A stretch of DNA of 64,000 bases from Polytrichum commune (Eukaryota > Streptophyta > Polytrichopsida > Polytrichales > Polytrichaceae): NCBI GenBank assembly GCA_950295325.1, contig OX485805.1, positions 56,010,758-56,074,757 on the forward strand. Direction: 5' to 3'. Under the pieces are notes generated by a model. That model saw only the letters and a program-made list of their open reading frames with translations. It was not told the DNA's origin and did no database searches. This document shows, in pieces, positions 36,401-50,500 of this stretch; position 1 is the stretch's first letter; every line of letters starts with the position of its first letter. A program made the translations under genes and the position numbers.

Positions 36401-39400
36401 CGATTGGGATCTAGGGCGGACATTGGAGATGAAGCGGGTGTCGCAAGTCTTCAAGCTGAACCGCATCTTGTTAAAGGAGAAGTACACGGACCCCCGTTAC
36501 CAACCCTTTCGGCTTCGCATCTTGGAACGGCCTACAAATTTGGAAGCAATTCGGGAGGAGGTAAGTTAGTGCTCCCTGCGATCCCACTACATGATTGATA
36601 ACAAAAGAGTATATCATTGGCTCAAGGCCTTGCACCTCTAATAGCATTCTTTGATATCATAGTCCTTCATCCCTTTTCTTTTTTTGAAATAGAGTATGCA
36701 TGTCATTTATCTAAATTTCTCCCCCATTCTCTGAAGTTTCTTGCAAGAAAAGAGGTTGTCAACATGTAGACCAAAGTGGCGACATGTTGTGGCATCTATA
36801 GTATGAAGCCTAGATTTATATAATCAAATCATGTTTATTCTAGGATATTGAACAATATCATTCTCTATAAAGAGCACGTGGTAATGTAGATGCCACCAGT
36901 TCCATAACAAAACAAAAGGAATTTAGTTATGACTACCGATCCACCTCATATTCTAGGGTGACATATTTTAAAATGATACTCTAAGGTCCCTGTTAATTTT
37001 GAAATCAGGTTGAGGCAAAATTGGCAAAAGATCATGAATACATAGTTGCCAAATCAGCTCTAGTTCCGCAAATGCCAGAAATTGAGGTTAGTGCAAAACC
37101 TAATGAGTTGATTCTATTAATTTTTAATCAATAACTTCTAAATAATATTAACCATTGCAATATTGAATTCACATATCTTCTTTTTTAAACGAAATTATCA
37201 ATATTCCAAAGTTTTTTGGTTTAATTTTTTTCTATTGGTATTACAAAAAATATTAAACTCAAAGGATGCGCCCCACATGGCATATGGCTCAACCATAGAT
37301 TGATTAATTATTCTTGCAAGAATTATATGCGCTCACATTGACTTGAACAGGTGAAGTTGACTCAAGCCACATTATTAAGAGAACATGCAAGGTTTCAAAA
37401 GATAATTGACTCCGACAAACAAAAAATGGAAAACTTGGAAAGGGAATTGCGCAATGATGCACACTTGAAAACATATGAGGTACAAGCATTACATCAAAAG
37501 AGTTTAGTACTAAGAATTAAGTCATATTCAACCAAAAATCACTCCAAAATCAAAACTTGCATGATTTGTATGGACAAATTCGTCGATAGAATTGCACATA
37601 TGTATATGAATATTGCATGTCTGAAACATTATATTCACAATCACTTTGATAATATACATAAATTTTCACATTTATAAGTACATATCATATGAAAATGAAA
37701 AACTAGTCTTTTAGATCCTATTTCAACTTTGTTTATAACTATGTGTTAAATAAGTACCCACATTACATCCCTATTACATGCAACTTTAAGACCATAACGA
37801 AATTGCATCAGAGGATCCACTCATAAACTAGAGTGGACCAAAGTAATCTAAACTTGAAGAAAACATCTTAGTTTTACTTAAAATATGGAGCAACATAACG
37901 AAGTCTATTTAGTTACACACATGATGGATTACTTACTAACAACAACATACGAGTCTTTGCCTGTAACACCATGTAGCCATGTGAAAAGTTATATGATAGA
38001 TAGAACTACTTGACCTTAAATTGTTAAAAAAAACACTTGCATAGGAAGAGATTCGCATGCAAGAGGAGATTGAGAAAGCCCTCGACGTCGAGTTCAAAAA
38101 AGCGACTGTCCATGCCTCCGACCAAGCGGCACGAGACGCAAAAAAGAAGCATGTAAGGAGTCATCAAATTCATATACTTGTTGCAGTTTGTAGCAACATC
38201 GAATCTACTGCAAATACCGTGTCAGTGTCTGTGTCGTGATGATATTTGAAGATAAGGATGTGGAGATTTTTGCCGTGCCTTGAAGCATGGCCAAATATGA
38301 ATGTGTTGCAAAAACTTTTGTCTTTGCGTTAATGGTGACCAGTGGCTTTGTTCCAGCTTTGTATGAACTGGGCGGCGGCGTCCGTCACCAAAGAAGACAA
38401 AGAGAGAACGCATCACGAATACTCGTTGCTGGTGAAGAATGTCTTGTTTGCCAACCGGTTCCGGCACCACTTGGTGAAGGAAGACGAGAAAGAAGCAAAG
38501 GTGCATTTTTCTCGCTGTTTTCTCTCTTGAGATGTGGCTTGGGGTAACTGGGTGCCAGCCAGTGCAGTGTAAACTTTTTATGTCGTCAATGGAAACATTC
38601 AACAATAGGAACCAAGATTTAAAGATAAAATAAACAAGGGAATGTGGCTTTGTCATGAGAGGCTCTGCCCTAAAATGACACTTTAGAAGTATTTAATCTT
38701 GATTACTAGTTCTTTTTCATATGAAATTGGAAATTTCATTGAGATTCCATTGAGCTTTCATTGAGCTTCACCAAACTTTATCCATTAAGTTTTAACATGC
38801 ATTATCTGGACTTTATTACCACTCAAAGGTAGTCTTCACTATCGTCATGAAAGAATGCAAGTTTCTTGTAATTAAAATATTTTTAGATGTTTTGAAGACT
38901 CAAGCATTGTGATAGAGAACCAACAGGTGGTCAAGAAGAAGTTGTTTCAAGAAACTCGAAGAAAAGTGAAAGAGGATAAGGCGGAGTCTGAGGATAGGCT
39001 TGCGGTAGCTGCTCTCCAACGTGCCCGGGATTATCAATGTAAACAAGAACTTGTTAGACAACTCCATGTGAGTGATCTCTACTTTATTGCAACCCCGCTT
39101 CCAATAGTGCATAACATTATTCAACTACTATCAATTGTTCCACTATAATGGTGTTCAATGTCAGTGCTTCACCCAAGTTTATCAGACTAAATTTGTTGGT
39201 AAGACAGAATAACCATGGCATAGCTCCCGAATACTATCTGACATATTCCCGCCCCCACCCACCTTCCATACTCAACTGGATAATGTTGCGTGGACCCCCT
39301 TTAACAATATCCCATAAAAATTCAAATATAGAATATTATGTAGAGGTGCCATATCATCAAAAAGATGACTATGTATAGTGTCACAAAAACAAGCAAATTT

Positions 39401-40749
39401 ACTCTCTGTCCCTCCCTCCCTCCTACATTGTAATGTCCTCCGCCTCTCTTTCCTTTCCTTCCTACTTACCTTATGCATTTGACCTTGGGTCTTTCCTTGT
39501 CCTCGTGTACGTTGCATTCAAGTAAGCTCTAGTAAGTTCCAAGAATATGACTGTGATCCAAGAAAAAAGAAAAGCCGTGCAAGAAGCAATGAAAAGACCA
39601 ATGAAACATATAGAAATGCATCTACTAGTTAACACATGCAATACTACATTATTGACCTCATAACATTGATCAATTGCATGGTTGTGTTCCGTTCTATATT
39701 GAGCATTTGACATGGGCCTTCATTATCTTACCTTCGTGGGAAGAAACTTAGAAAATAAGAAGAAATTGATGCCAATATGAATAATGAATAGTGGTGGTAT
39801 GAATAATAAGAATATTATGAATAGTTTCAATGTTTTCAGTGACGGTGTTGCTACGAATAGTATTTTCAGCGAATAATACTAGGATGAACAATGATTCCTA
39901 TGAATAGTGTCGGGAGTATAACTCCACCCAAATTTCCAAGTGTCAAGTTGGTAGTATGAGTAGTAAACAAATAAACTTACTTTGTTTGGGGGCCCCACAT
40001 AATATGAACTGACATATTCCAAGGTCATGTAACCAACCCACATGGTTTCTTGACCACTAAAAGTAAATTGAATAATGGATTGGACAATCTTGTCCAAAAA
40101 ATGTGCACATGATCTTATAGATCCCTCCCCAAATTATCCCAACATTAACCCTAGCTTCCATATCCCTCATTGCCCCTTCCTCTCATTGGGTGGTTATTTG
40201 AATTCTAAATGTTTATGGGGCTCCCCTTGTTTTCCTTGTAACCTAGAAAGCAAAAGTTGCACTTCGAATTTGAGTTGACACATTGGTTACTCTGCTGGGC
40301 TGCAGTTCTTGGAGAAGGAGAGCTGTTACCGGATTCCAAAGTTTGATATATATAAAGCTGGAGATCAAGGATTTCTGACTGAGATGTCCATAGCTGAACT
40401 CCGGGAAGCAATTAAGAGAATGAAGCAATGGTTTGTGGATGAGGAAGAAAGAAAACGAAATGAAGTTCGGTTGAGGCAGATGAAGGTTCATTTTTTTCCC
40501 ATTGCACAAAATGCTTTCACTGTGTATTCTTATCATTTTATCTTCTTAAAATTTGACCTCCTCCTCTCTGACTTCTAAAGGCTGCTTTGATCGATTTTAC
40601 TAAAACAGAAACGACAAATGTTGAGGGATACTGCAAGGGTGGTGACTCGAATGCGGCAAATCACGCGCGCACAATACCTGAGCAAGAAGGCACATGAAGA
40701 GCGCGAAGACATTCCTGAGATAGATCCAGCAAATCAAATAGGCATGTAA
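33452..40749 (+). CDS. CFAP99: CFAP99-like cilia/flagella-associated protein
   Basis: CFAP99 is an axoneme-associated protein; in land plants it would serve motile sperm flagella. Thirteen exons: 33452(ATG)-33586, 34311-34474, 34818-34935, 35448-35512, 35698-35821, 36375-36560, 37009-37086, 37351-37479, 38045-38152, 38357-38500, 38927-39067, 40306-40485 and 40609-40749 (TAA). They total 1713 nt or 570 residues, with every phase consistent. The N-terminal helical domain contains FGYCRYRKLVNKFVKHFY and TYLAIMRLDELNWSEFW. Next come YAKEDWLKIYDDE and then IPFNLSAS (about 183-190), the PFNL motif typical of CFAP99. From about residue 265 the protein is charged and coiled-coil-like, rich in K, E and R (for example RFQKIIDSDKQKMENLE and ETRRKVKEDKAESEDR). 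The start is the first ATG after the acceptor at 33443. If that acceptor is real, exon 1 may extend into a further 5' exon. The family name rests on recalled motifs; the coding structure is well supported. Confidence 0.75.
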
Positions 40750-41717
40750 TGTGGAAGAAGGATTGCAGCAAGACTGACGACCATGTCAATGTTTAACAGA
40801 TTTTTGTAGAACATATCAACAACAAATAGGAACAAAGTGGTCTAAAAATGCAACATTTTCTACCATGTACATTCCACCTTTATCATTTGATTCCAGATAT
40901 TAGAGAAGTACTTATTTCCTTGCACCAAAAGGCCTTGGCTTGCCATCTACATGCAACAATGTAAGGTTGCATTGGGTTAAGGCTTGCATGGTATTCATGA
41001 AACCCAACTACATCCAATCTCATTCGTACTGATCAGGTTGATAGATTTTGCTGACGGGCCTATTTCCTTTGGATATGAGGAAGCACATTATCACCCATAG
41101 TTGATGACACTGTCATGGCATAACCACTGCGTCCAGTAATGGACGCATGTAGCCTTGCCATCGATTGTAGTAGGCACCCAATACCTACCTCGATAGGTTG
41201 CCGTGACATGGCCCCTCACATCCTGATTATGATCGGTTGATAAACAGAGTTTCAGTTGGTTGCAGAGTCCAGACACAATGATGGTAAGAAAGTACTGGTT
41301 GGAGGCTTGCTTTCAAACAATGGAGTTTTCTCACACAAATATATAATACATGCTCTGGAAGAAGATGTCAACTATAACACCTTCTACTAAAATATGTCCA
41401 GATATAGAAGGAATATACATACATAGCTCCTAATTTTTGCTGTCAAGTTACCTTCTCAAACCTAGCACCTATAGTGCTCAAAGACCAAAAACTACATGCA
41501 TGAGGCTCCAGTGAATTCCAGGTATGGGGGGGCACTTAAAGAGTCTTTTGAGGACAATATGCCCTTGCAATACAGCCAACTGACAGTAACATAGGTTTTG
41601 TAACCACATTTTTGTTGTTGCTTACATGGTCTAAATCCCTCTAAGTCAAGGTTGTCTCCAGATATTCCTCCACAAGGTTAAATCTGTGGACATAATAGTT
41701 GAATCCACTGAAATACT
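40750..41717. other. Convergent 3' flanks
   Basis: This is the spacer between the stop of the CFAP99-like gene and the stop of the BPI/LBP gene, which converge here. Several T-rich stretches could serve as polyadenylation regions. No gene is seen. Confidence 0.5.
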
Positions 41718-44700
41718 TCACAAAAGGGCATCGTTGGCAGGAAGTTGAATTGACTTGATGAGACCCCCTTTGTAGTGCACGTCACTACAAATGAAGATGT
41801 AACCCTCCTCGTAGCGAATGTCTGCATTTTCGAGGTCGACAGCAGGAATCACAGGCAGGGGAAAGCCATTCCCCAACTTCACATTCAAAAGTGGGATGAT
41901 CACTTTTGAAACAATTGTGCGAAGAGTAGGCTGAACATTTGCATCCACCAAGAAGAACTTCCATCAGAAGTGGGATACAAAAATTAAATTAAGATTGTCT
42001 CTCTGTTTCAGGGTCACCCACGATCTGCTCTGCTCTGGTGGGCCTGAACATTTTTCTAACAGTGCCCAGCTCTGCATCTACAATAGCAGGCATGCCACCC
42101 AGTGCTCGAATTTGGACCTTTTCTACCCTCGTACAGTCACAGAAGCTTCACTCAGAATCTGCCCATGAATGCTTTCCAACGGGGTGTATCAAACAGCCCC
42201 ATCAATCGACCTACTCTTTAGGTAGATTTCAGACATAACTGAAACACATTTCACAGGAGAGTTATCCGCAAAGTCCCTGAAAGAGGGACCAAACTTGGAA
42301 ATTTGTCCCTCTTTGAGAGAGTTTTCTATTAAAAGCTCATTAGGGCGTCTTGTGACAGCCTAATTTTGAAACTCACCTTTTAGCCAACCCACCCAGATTT
42401 TGGTCCCAAGACTTTACAGATAACTCCAGTACTTTCCTGAAGCTCTTTGAAAAGGCTTGGCAGCCTACATTAAAGTTACTGTTCACAATATCTACATAGA
42501 GTTTATGATTTTTATGTAATGTGTGCGAAGGAATGGTGATGGAGACATACCTGAAGGAGGTTTACAGGAAACTTTCCTATATCGCTCCACTTCAGTTCGA
42601 GGCCTAAGTCGTTAAGCATTGCTTCACCCGTGATATTGTTACCCTTAAGACCAATGACAACATCCATTGAAATTGCCTGTCAAGGTGAAGAGAACTTTGT
42701 GAGACAATAAAAAACCTCTCTATGCAATATTATGGATTGCACCTTCAGAATCTCAGCATAATTCTGATCAATAATATTCTTTCGCACCTATACATCTCAA
42801 TAAACCACAGTTTCCCTTGCTTACCATGCCTATGCAAGCTACAGGCAAAGGCCCTGTGTCAGTCTTCACCAAAAGGGTTAAATCAGCTGCAGCAGTTGCT
42901 GTTGCACCATCTTTGTTTAACTGGACCATTGGTGCCACTGAGCATGCAAAATTGAGTGCCATATCCATGCTTGGGTATTTTTTGTAGAGTTGTGGCAGTA
43001 TCCACCTCCAGAAGTGTGTATTTAACCATGACTCTTGTGGGAGCTCATCTACCAACCACTCCAAATGCCCAGCCTGTGGAAAACAAGGATTAATGCAGGA
43101 TAAATAGGAATATGAACAAACTGATACCAACAGGCTAGCTTTGGTCTAATTCTTTAAAAGCCAAATATCAATCAGAGAATTAAGTTTTGCAGCATGTGAA
43201 ACTAGTGACATAGCATTCTTAAGCATGAGTAAGTTCCTTCTCTTTCTATTATAGATTTAGAATAATTCCAAGAATCAAGGTCCCTAATTACATGCATGAA
43301 TGCCAAGCATAGTCAAGTGGCAAACTCTCATTGGTTGCCACCTCATTGATACGTATCTTTGGACAAAACCTTCTCCCATCTACCAAGATTTAACCTAAAA
43401 TAATTGCTGAAACAAATCTCACTGAGTGTATACTCTCCAAGATGTTTATCTAGGAAGAACACCCATTACACAACTTAAGAATGCTATGGAGGTGTTTTCA
43501 GATTATAAAGGGAGGCTTGGTCCAATAAGATATTTATTTTACTGCTAAGGGAAAAGCGAAACCGCATAGCTAGTTTGGTGCTCAGCTCTTTTTGAAAAAG
43601 ATTGAGCTTAAAGTCCATACATAAGCCTTATTGATTATGTCATTGGAGGTCCAGGTGCATTCAAGAAGACAACCCAGCGAGACATATTCCAAGTTGTAGC
43701 AATGGCCTAGTGCACCCATGGTTTATTTACCTATACAAAAATCCCCAGGTCAGCGCCTTATGTCTTTGGTTATTTTATAGCAACAGATTTTCTGTGTACT
43801 TCTTGTTCCTTTTGTAACTTTGAATTGAGGACAATTAGTACCAAATGCTTGGCAATCCTTTGTGGAAATTATTTATGATTTTGTGGTTAACTCGGTGGAT
43901 GAACAAATCAGTGATCCTTCAATAAAACAAAAAAAATTCCCCCAACTTTCCTATTGTTTTGTGATCTGATTGGTATGATACCTTATAGTTTTACGGTAAC
44001 AGCACATAGGAAACTTGGTGTTGGAAGGAGCAAGGGTTGAGGAAGAGGGAGTTGCACCTCATAATACACAGCAGTAGCTGAGTTGATGACATAGTCACAC
44101 ACAGTAATAGTAATCATCTTCGCAGAATCACTGCAAAATAGCCCAAGTGGCAAGCTGCGGTCTGGGTATGTGAAGTTTGTGGGCTTTACCAGGGAGACAA
44201 AATCGCCCTTGATGCCCACACTCAGAAACACAGGGCTCACAAACGGGTCCTGGTTAATGGTCACATTGATGGCTGATGTGTTGTCAATGGGTAAGTACCG
44301 AGGGAGCTCTTCGAGATACGTATCCAGCTGCTCTACGGCTGTAGCCATTTGCTTCGAGATGGCTGCTTCAATCACATCACGAATCTCCTCATCAAAAGCA
44401 TATACAAACCTGTGTATGTCCTCCAGATAAATTAGTAACCTTGTCATTGCAAGCATGCAGATCCACTAGTATATATCCATGCTAAAAATAAGCATTTCAG
44501 TTCAGTATAACATTCAATAGTAGCCTATTTAGGTTCCAGTGCAAATGATATAACTCTCAGGTACTTCGGATAACCTAAGAATGATTCCATTTGGGACACA
44601 CCACTTCAATTGAATCTTGGTACATGGAAGAAGGCTTTGTGGCCGAAGATAGGCTACAAAGAGGTATGTCGACTATTGAGAACTTGCCAATTGACAAAAC

Positions 44701-47474
44701 TATACTCAAGGACCTTGATTCTTGAAGATTTATTCTTGAAGCTACAATAGAAAGATAACATCCCTATACATGCTTAAAGAATGATATGAGCTCGAGATTT
44801 GGTCAGTACAATTGCAATACCTCCCAGTGACACTGCATAGTTGAATTGCACTAATGCATGATTAAAAACTTAATGATTAAGTGCACAGAAAATCTTTACA
44901 ACCGTGTGGATACTTGACAGACTTGTTGCTCTAGGACAACTCAGACCCCTTCGCACTAAATGCTGTATAGACAATGATTCCAGCCTACTTTACAAGTATG
45001 CCCCTGTATTGACACTTGAGAGACTTGTCTTATTGTACAACTCAGATCCCTTCGAAGTTCACATTGAGTACTGCATTGGCCATGATTTCAACTAGTTTAC
45101 TGCCAGTGAGAAGCCATTAGCCAAAAGACAAGACCCCCCACATGGAGATGAATTTGAAAACAAAAACTTGACTTGCAGCTGGATAATGTCTTTGAGGAAT
45201 ATGAAGTCGGACATAGAGCATGATTGCTGGAAGCAGGACACTTACCATTGGTATAACCAAGAAGCACCCCCATGCAACTGAATGTCAAGGCTAGCGATGT
45301 AAGTTCCACTTTCCACCAATTTCATCTGAATGGTTCCATTGTTTGCCATTAGACTGAACGTCACAGCTGCTTGCATTCCATGAACCTGGACAGCAGAATT
45401 AGTTCCAGCCATTAGTCTGTGCCCAGGTACAAGAAAAGAGATCCCTAGAAACTGCATGAAACATACCCAGAGAAAAGCCACGAATAGGTCTTTGAGCTAT
45501 AAACATCACGACCTATAAAGCTCTTGCAAACAGCCCTTGACCATGCCTCTTGCTGAGATTGGATCCACAATTTACACACCAATTAACCATAATTTTGTGT
45601 GTGTAATTAAGTTTGAAGGGCAAAACATTCTAGACTTGGGAAGAGCCTCCTGCAGGAAATCAGGTTTAAGGGCAACACAACTCTGTGGCACAAACACCAA
45701 AAGCAGCACCTTGCATCCCCTAATTGCTCTGGAAAGTGCAATCTAATCCTCTAGCTCAATCATGGCCAGGGAATAAATTAGTTCAGCATAACTTACATTT
45801 CTTGGACGATACAACGAATTAGGTTAAATCTTTGAGGCATATGTTGCAAGGTTCAGACATGCATACAGAGCAGCTCCGTACATTCCCTCCAGAATCTAAA
45901 AAATTCTACAGCAGAGGAAACAAGTTCCCAAGCAAGACCCTACCCACTTCTGTTAAGGGAGGTTTTCAAGTGAAATTCCCAAAACTGCACAACAAATCTT
46001 GGGAGAGATTAAAAAAATTAGGTCATGTACTAGAAAGTTGAGGGGTTTAACGTCCAGAATGTGTCTGTCCTCGAGCGACTCTGACCCAATTTGCCCACCC
46101 TGAAGGTATTGAAGCGTTTTTAATTGCCATTGACCCAGCAAAACAGGGTGAATAAGGAAAGACAAGATACAGAATACCCACTGCTATTGAGAATGGTGAC
46201 ATAAAAATCTCCCAAAACTGCACAATAAATCTTGGGAAGGATAAAGAACACCCATATCTAGGGAAGGTGACAAAAAAATTTCCCAAAACTGCACGGCAAA
46301 TCTTGAGAGAGGTGAAGAATCCGGTCATGCTCTCTAGTAGAAAGTTGAGGGGTTCAGCGTCCAAAATTGTGTCTGTTCTCAAGCAATTCTAACCCAATAT
46401 GGCCACCTTGAAGGTGTTCAAAGGTTTTACTTGCGATTGAGCAAACAAAACAGGGTAGAATTGGGAATTGAAGAGGAACCCGCCCACCTTCACATCGGCC
46501 CATCCACCATCATTAAAAGAAAATTCCAAAACCAAACAACAAATATTGAGAGAGATGAACAATTAGGTCATATAAGTTGAGGGGTTTAACGTTTAGAAAT
46601 GCATCTATTCTCAAATTATTCTGACCCAATATGCCCACCCTGAAGGCACTCAAAGTTTTTACTTGCAATTGAGCAAGCAAAACCAGGGTGAAATTGAAGC
46701 TATGAAGAGGAACCTACCAACCTTCACACTGGCCCATCCACCATATTTTAAATTATCTCTACAGAATTAGGTCATGTTCTCCAGTAGTAGAAAGTTGAGG
46801 GGGCTTAACATCCAGCAATTTTGACACAGTATGCCCATCCTGAAGGAGTTGAAGGGTTTTCCTTGCAATTTCTCAAACAAAAACAGCGTGAATTTGGGAA
46901 TTCAAGAGGAACCTAACCCACTCACCTTGACATCAGCCCAACCACCATCATTGATAGGAAAAGGAACATAGGTAGCCGAGTACTCATAGTACCAATGGAG
47001 GCGCAACTTAGCCTGAATGTCACCAGCAAACACCGTGATACCCGCCTTCCCGAGATCCAAATCGGAGTAAGAAACATTCGCACCCGAAAGCTCAATTTTC
47101 GTGATCTCCGTATCCACATGCCCGATTGGGGAGTTCGTTCTGACCTTAATATCAGGTAACGCAAGAGGAGTAATCTCCTCAAGAATCCTGTTCACCAAAA
47201 CCTCCTTCACGTATGTCAATCCAGTTTCTGAAAGTGTCACCAAAATCCCAGCTGCTTCCCAAACCTCCGAGTCCCCGGGTCTCATGTCGAGAGGATGTTC
47301 GTCTGAAAATTCAAATTCCACCCCATCCTTTCCAGGTCTCTCATATACCCTGTAAATTGGAAATTTCCCCAAAAACTCTGTTCCGTTTTCAGATGGTATA
47401 CTAACCTTGCCTACCACTCCCTGAAGCAAAATTAATGTGCATAACCCCAGAACTCCTACCGCACATCGGCCCAT
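41718..47474 (-). CDS. Plant BPI/LBP-family lipid-binding protein
   Basis: A secreted or membrane-associated protein of the bactericidal permeability-increasing / LPS-binding family; the plant LBR relatives bind LPS and act in immunity signalling. Six minus-strand exons: 47474-46926, 45385-45246, 44409-44058, 43073-42825, 42676-42551 and 41930-41718, totalling 1629 nt or 542 residues, in phase. A signal peptide is visible at the start (MGRCAVGVLGLCTLILLQGVVG). BPI domain 1 follows with GLTYVKEVLVNRILEEITPL, then WYYEYSATYVPFPINDGG and IQLHGGASWLYQ at the exon 2 end. BPI domain 2 includes NFACSVAPMVQLN and GNGFPLPVIPAVDLENADI near the C-terminus. An in-frame upstream ATG at 47552 would add 26 basic residues before the signal peptide, so the ATG at 47474 is preferred. 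Intron 1 (45386-46925) is a tandem array of decayed copies of the exon 1 end (see repeat entry). Confidence 0.88.
44907..45097. repeat. Imperfect tandem duplication, about 97 bp, in BPI/LBP intron 2
   Basis: 44907-45003 and 45004-45097 are two diverged copies: TACTTGACAGACTTGTTGCT versus GACACTTGAGAGACTTGTCT, followed by ACAACTCAGAYCCCTTCG in both. The sequence is non-coding. Confidence 0.7.
45975..46970. repeat. Tandem array of degenerate exon 1-end/5'-splice-site units (BPI/LBP intron 1)
   Basis: Units of roughly 200-290 bp recur. The block TTCCCAAAACTGCACAACAA occurs, with changes, near 45977, 46203, 46279 and 46518. A GTTGAGGGGTTTAACGTCCA block and a CCCACCCTGAAGG block recur near 46040, 46340, 46575 and 46800. 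Two intronic units end in a copy of the exon 1 3' end plus donor (junctions 46487/46488 and 46721/46722), matching the genuine junction at 46925/46926. The periods are 234 and 204 bp. Confidence 0.8.
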
Positions 47475-47552
47475 CCTTGGAGCCTTCTTCCTTGGAGCCT
47501 TAAAACCTTGGAAAACCTCTGAACATGACATAGAAATCATTAGCCTAACCAT

Positions 47553-50500
47553 CCAAAACCATCACCCAGGATTCAGCCCTGAGGCATCACAGAATTCACG
47601 AATTCGAGGAGACAGAAATTCTTACTACATGCTTCTTCTACCTACGAATGTGGAAGCTCGGTGGATTTGGGTTCAAAAAACATCGATTGGAAGTAGAATA
47701 TTACGGAGTTCGGCGGAAAAAAGCAGAAATGTAAAGGAGGGGAGCAAGGTGCGGAAGAAGTGGAGAAAAGCCAACAAAACCCATAAGCCAGAAATGTGAG
47801 AAAAGGAAGGGAAGTGCGAGAGATTACTGGAGTGTGAGTGCATCGAAGTGTGAGAGCATTGTGTGAGAGCATCTCCATTCTCTCTCTCTCTCTCTCTCTC
47901 TCACGGCACACAAGATGAATGTGAACTACGCCACAAGTGAAAAGTGAAAGTAGATTAAAAAAGTCAATGTTTAGTGCTTCAGCACTAACTCTACATTTTA
48001 TCTCACTTTCAGAACTTTTCACTCCGAGCCGGCTTAACTTAACTTGCTCAAAGTCAACGAAAATTTTATTTCTTTGAAGTTGCAATGATGGAGCTACCTA
48101 GTAAGGATCACTCTCACAGCATTTCTGCACATGTCATAAGGTATGCCGGCCTTTCATGATCACTTCTTTTTGTTAAATTGGACAACTATATTTGAGTGGT
48201 GTGGTTAGGTGTGGATCTAAGAATGGACACCAATGCAGTATGGTATGGACTAAAATCGAGGCATCCTTAGTTGAGTGGGTCCATTTAATCGCTCACTAGG
48301 GTCATGTAATGCCGACATGAATGAGATCTATATTTCTTTTAGGCAAACGGAGGTAAGATTTACGTGGTGGTAGAGTGTGATTGATTACCCTCATAAGAGT
48401 TTTGACAACTATTGTAGCCAAGCATCAACATGTAGACAAGCAACTATGGGTTAACTTATAGATCGATTATGTATTACTCTAACTTTACCGTTTCAAAATT
48501 TGTAGCAATTTCCATATTCATGGAGGAATTTTATTTTAGTTTTGCATTCTCCTTAGATTCCCACTATTACTCTTCCGAGAAAAATGCAAACTCTATTAAT
48601 TTTATCATTTATAGATGCATCAACCTCAGATAATTGGCGAGAGTAGAGTAGATGACAATGTGCATGAGCATGCGAGTCCGTCTATTGTACCTACTCAAGT
48701 TGGTTATTAGTCATTACCGATCAACTCATGGACATAATTTGGCAATTATAGATGATGGTGTGCCTCTGTGCATGTAAAAGCATTACAAGCTCTAATAACC
48801 CTTATGCACTTGGATGAGTGACTAATAATTTATTTTTGAACAAATTGAACTATGTGTTCAAAATTTTGTTAACCGTTCTAGGTTCAAGAAATAACACAAT
48901 TGCGGATTTGAGGCAAGGCGTCTATATGAGCATTTATTGAATTTGAAAATTCTCACTTTGATCATGAATAAGAAATCCATTTAACTTTTTGAAATCTATA
49001 GGCAAATAGCTATGGACAACTAGGGTCGAAGTATATTCGGATCTAAGCATGGATTTTGGACAATTTCAATCGCCAATATGATGTACACTAGATTGCAAAA
49101 CTACACAAATACAATGGTTGGCAAACATGGAATACAAACATTTGAAGTTGTGGTTGTTGTGTTATTGTTCTTGTTGTTGTCCTTTGATGTTTTTGTCCCC
49201 GCAAGTGCACACCCCTTATTATTTTTGGACAAGAGGTTTGCCCAAATATACTTAAATGTCAGTTGGACACAACAATATGGAATTGGGAATCATCACGCAT
49301 CGATTACACATCCTAAGAGAAGTTGGTGTAGAGCTTAAGGTTTTCCATTAAAGGCATTCTTATCTAATCGGTACTACATTGATTATCCTAATTATTGAGG
49401 GTGGTACTAATTCCCGAAGCACACACTATTTAGATAAATCTCAAAGTTATTGAGGGCTAACTCTTTTACCAAGTGACACTAAATTCATCAATGCATGCTC
49501 AATTACCATAGATTTCAAGAAAATTAGTGCGTGCTTTAAGGTGTTATTAGAGTGATAAAAAAATTACATGGAAGCACTTGCTTGTCATTGAATAAGTGCC
49601 GAGTGCCAATACTTTTAGTGAACATTGCCAAGTGCCGGTACTTTCAGCGAATAATGCCAAGTGTTGGTTATTTCAATTATGAGTAGTGTTGATATGAATA
49701 GTATTCTCATTGCATAGTGTTGGGATGAACAATGCTTTCAGTCCAACAATAGGACAAAGGATCAAATCACCATTTGAAATGACTTAATTACCTTGGTAAG
49801 CATGGCTTGATACACTTAATTACATTAAACCATGCTTAATAAGTTCAAATATGTATGATTACTTCTAAGTAGAAGGCATCAACTAAACAAACTAGAATAG
49901 CACACACAAATATAAGTTTCGTTTTAGTATGACAAAAGACTTTCAAATTGTAAGTCACATATATTATAACCCCAATGCTAATGAGGATTTTGTAATATCC
50001 TCTACTTCCAAGTTCGCTACATGCTTTCATTTTGACTTTGGGAATGAAACCCATGTCAATCTCTTATTTACTATGGGGAAGTGAACATATACATTGAATT
50101 TTGGACATTCAAGGTGAAGTGCACTCAATATAGGATTTGTGGACAAGTGGCCTTCAAAAATGTAAGGATAATTTTTTTTTAGAATCAGGCAGGGCTGGCA
50201 ACAACTGTCGGTCAAGGTCCCAAAAAGTAATTTTTTTTGGCAAGACTATATTGGGTGTTAGATTACGGGGCCCAACCCTAACAACCCCTTCCCCATGATG
50301 GGGTCATGGCTTGGCCGGCCGGGGCCTGCCCAAATGGCCTAGCCCGACTAAGCAGATGCAACTCCTTCAATGACTAGTTGAGTACAAGAAAATAATTTTT
50401 GATTACAGGACATTGACAGGCTCTCTAACTCGAGGTTGAGAATTGGATCAATTATTGAAACCAAGCCGTGACTCCACGGGAGCTGTGGTTTCAATAAACC

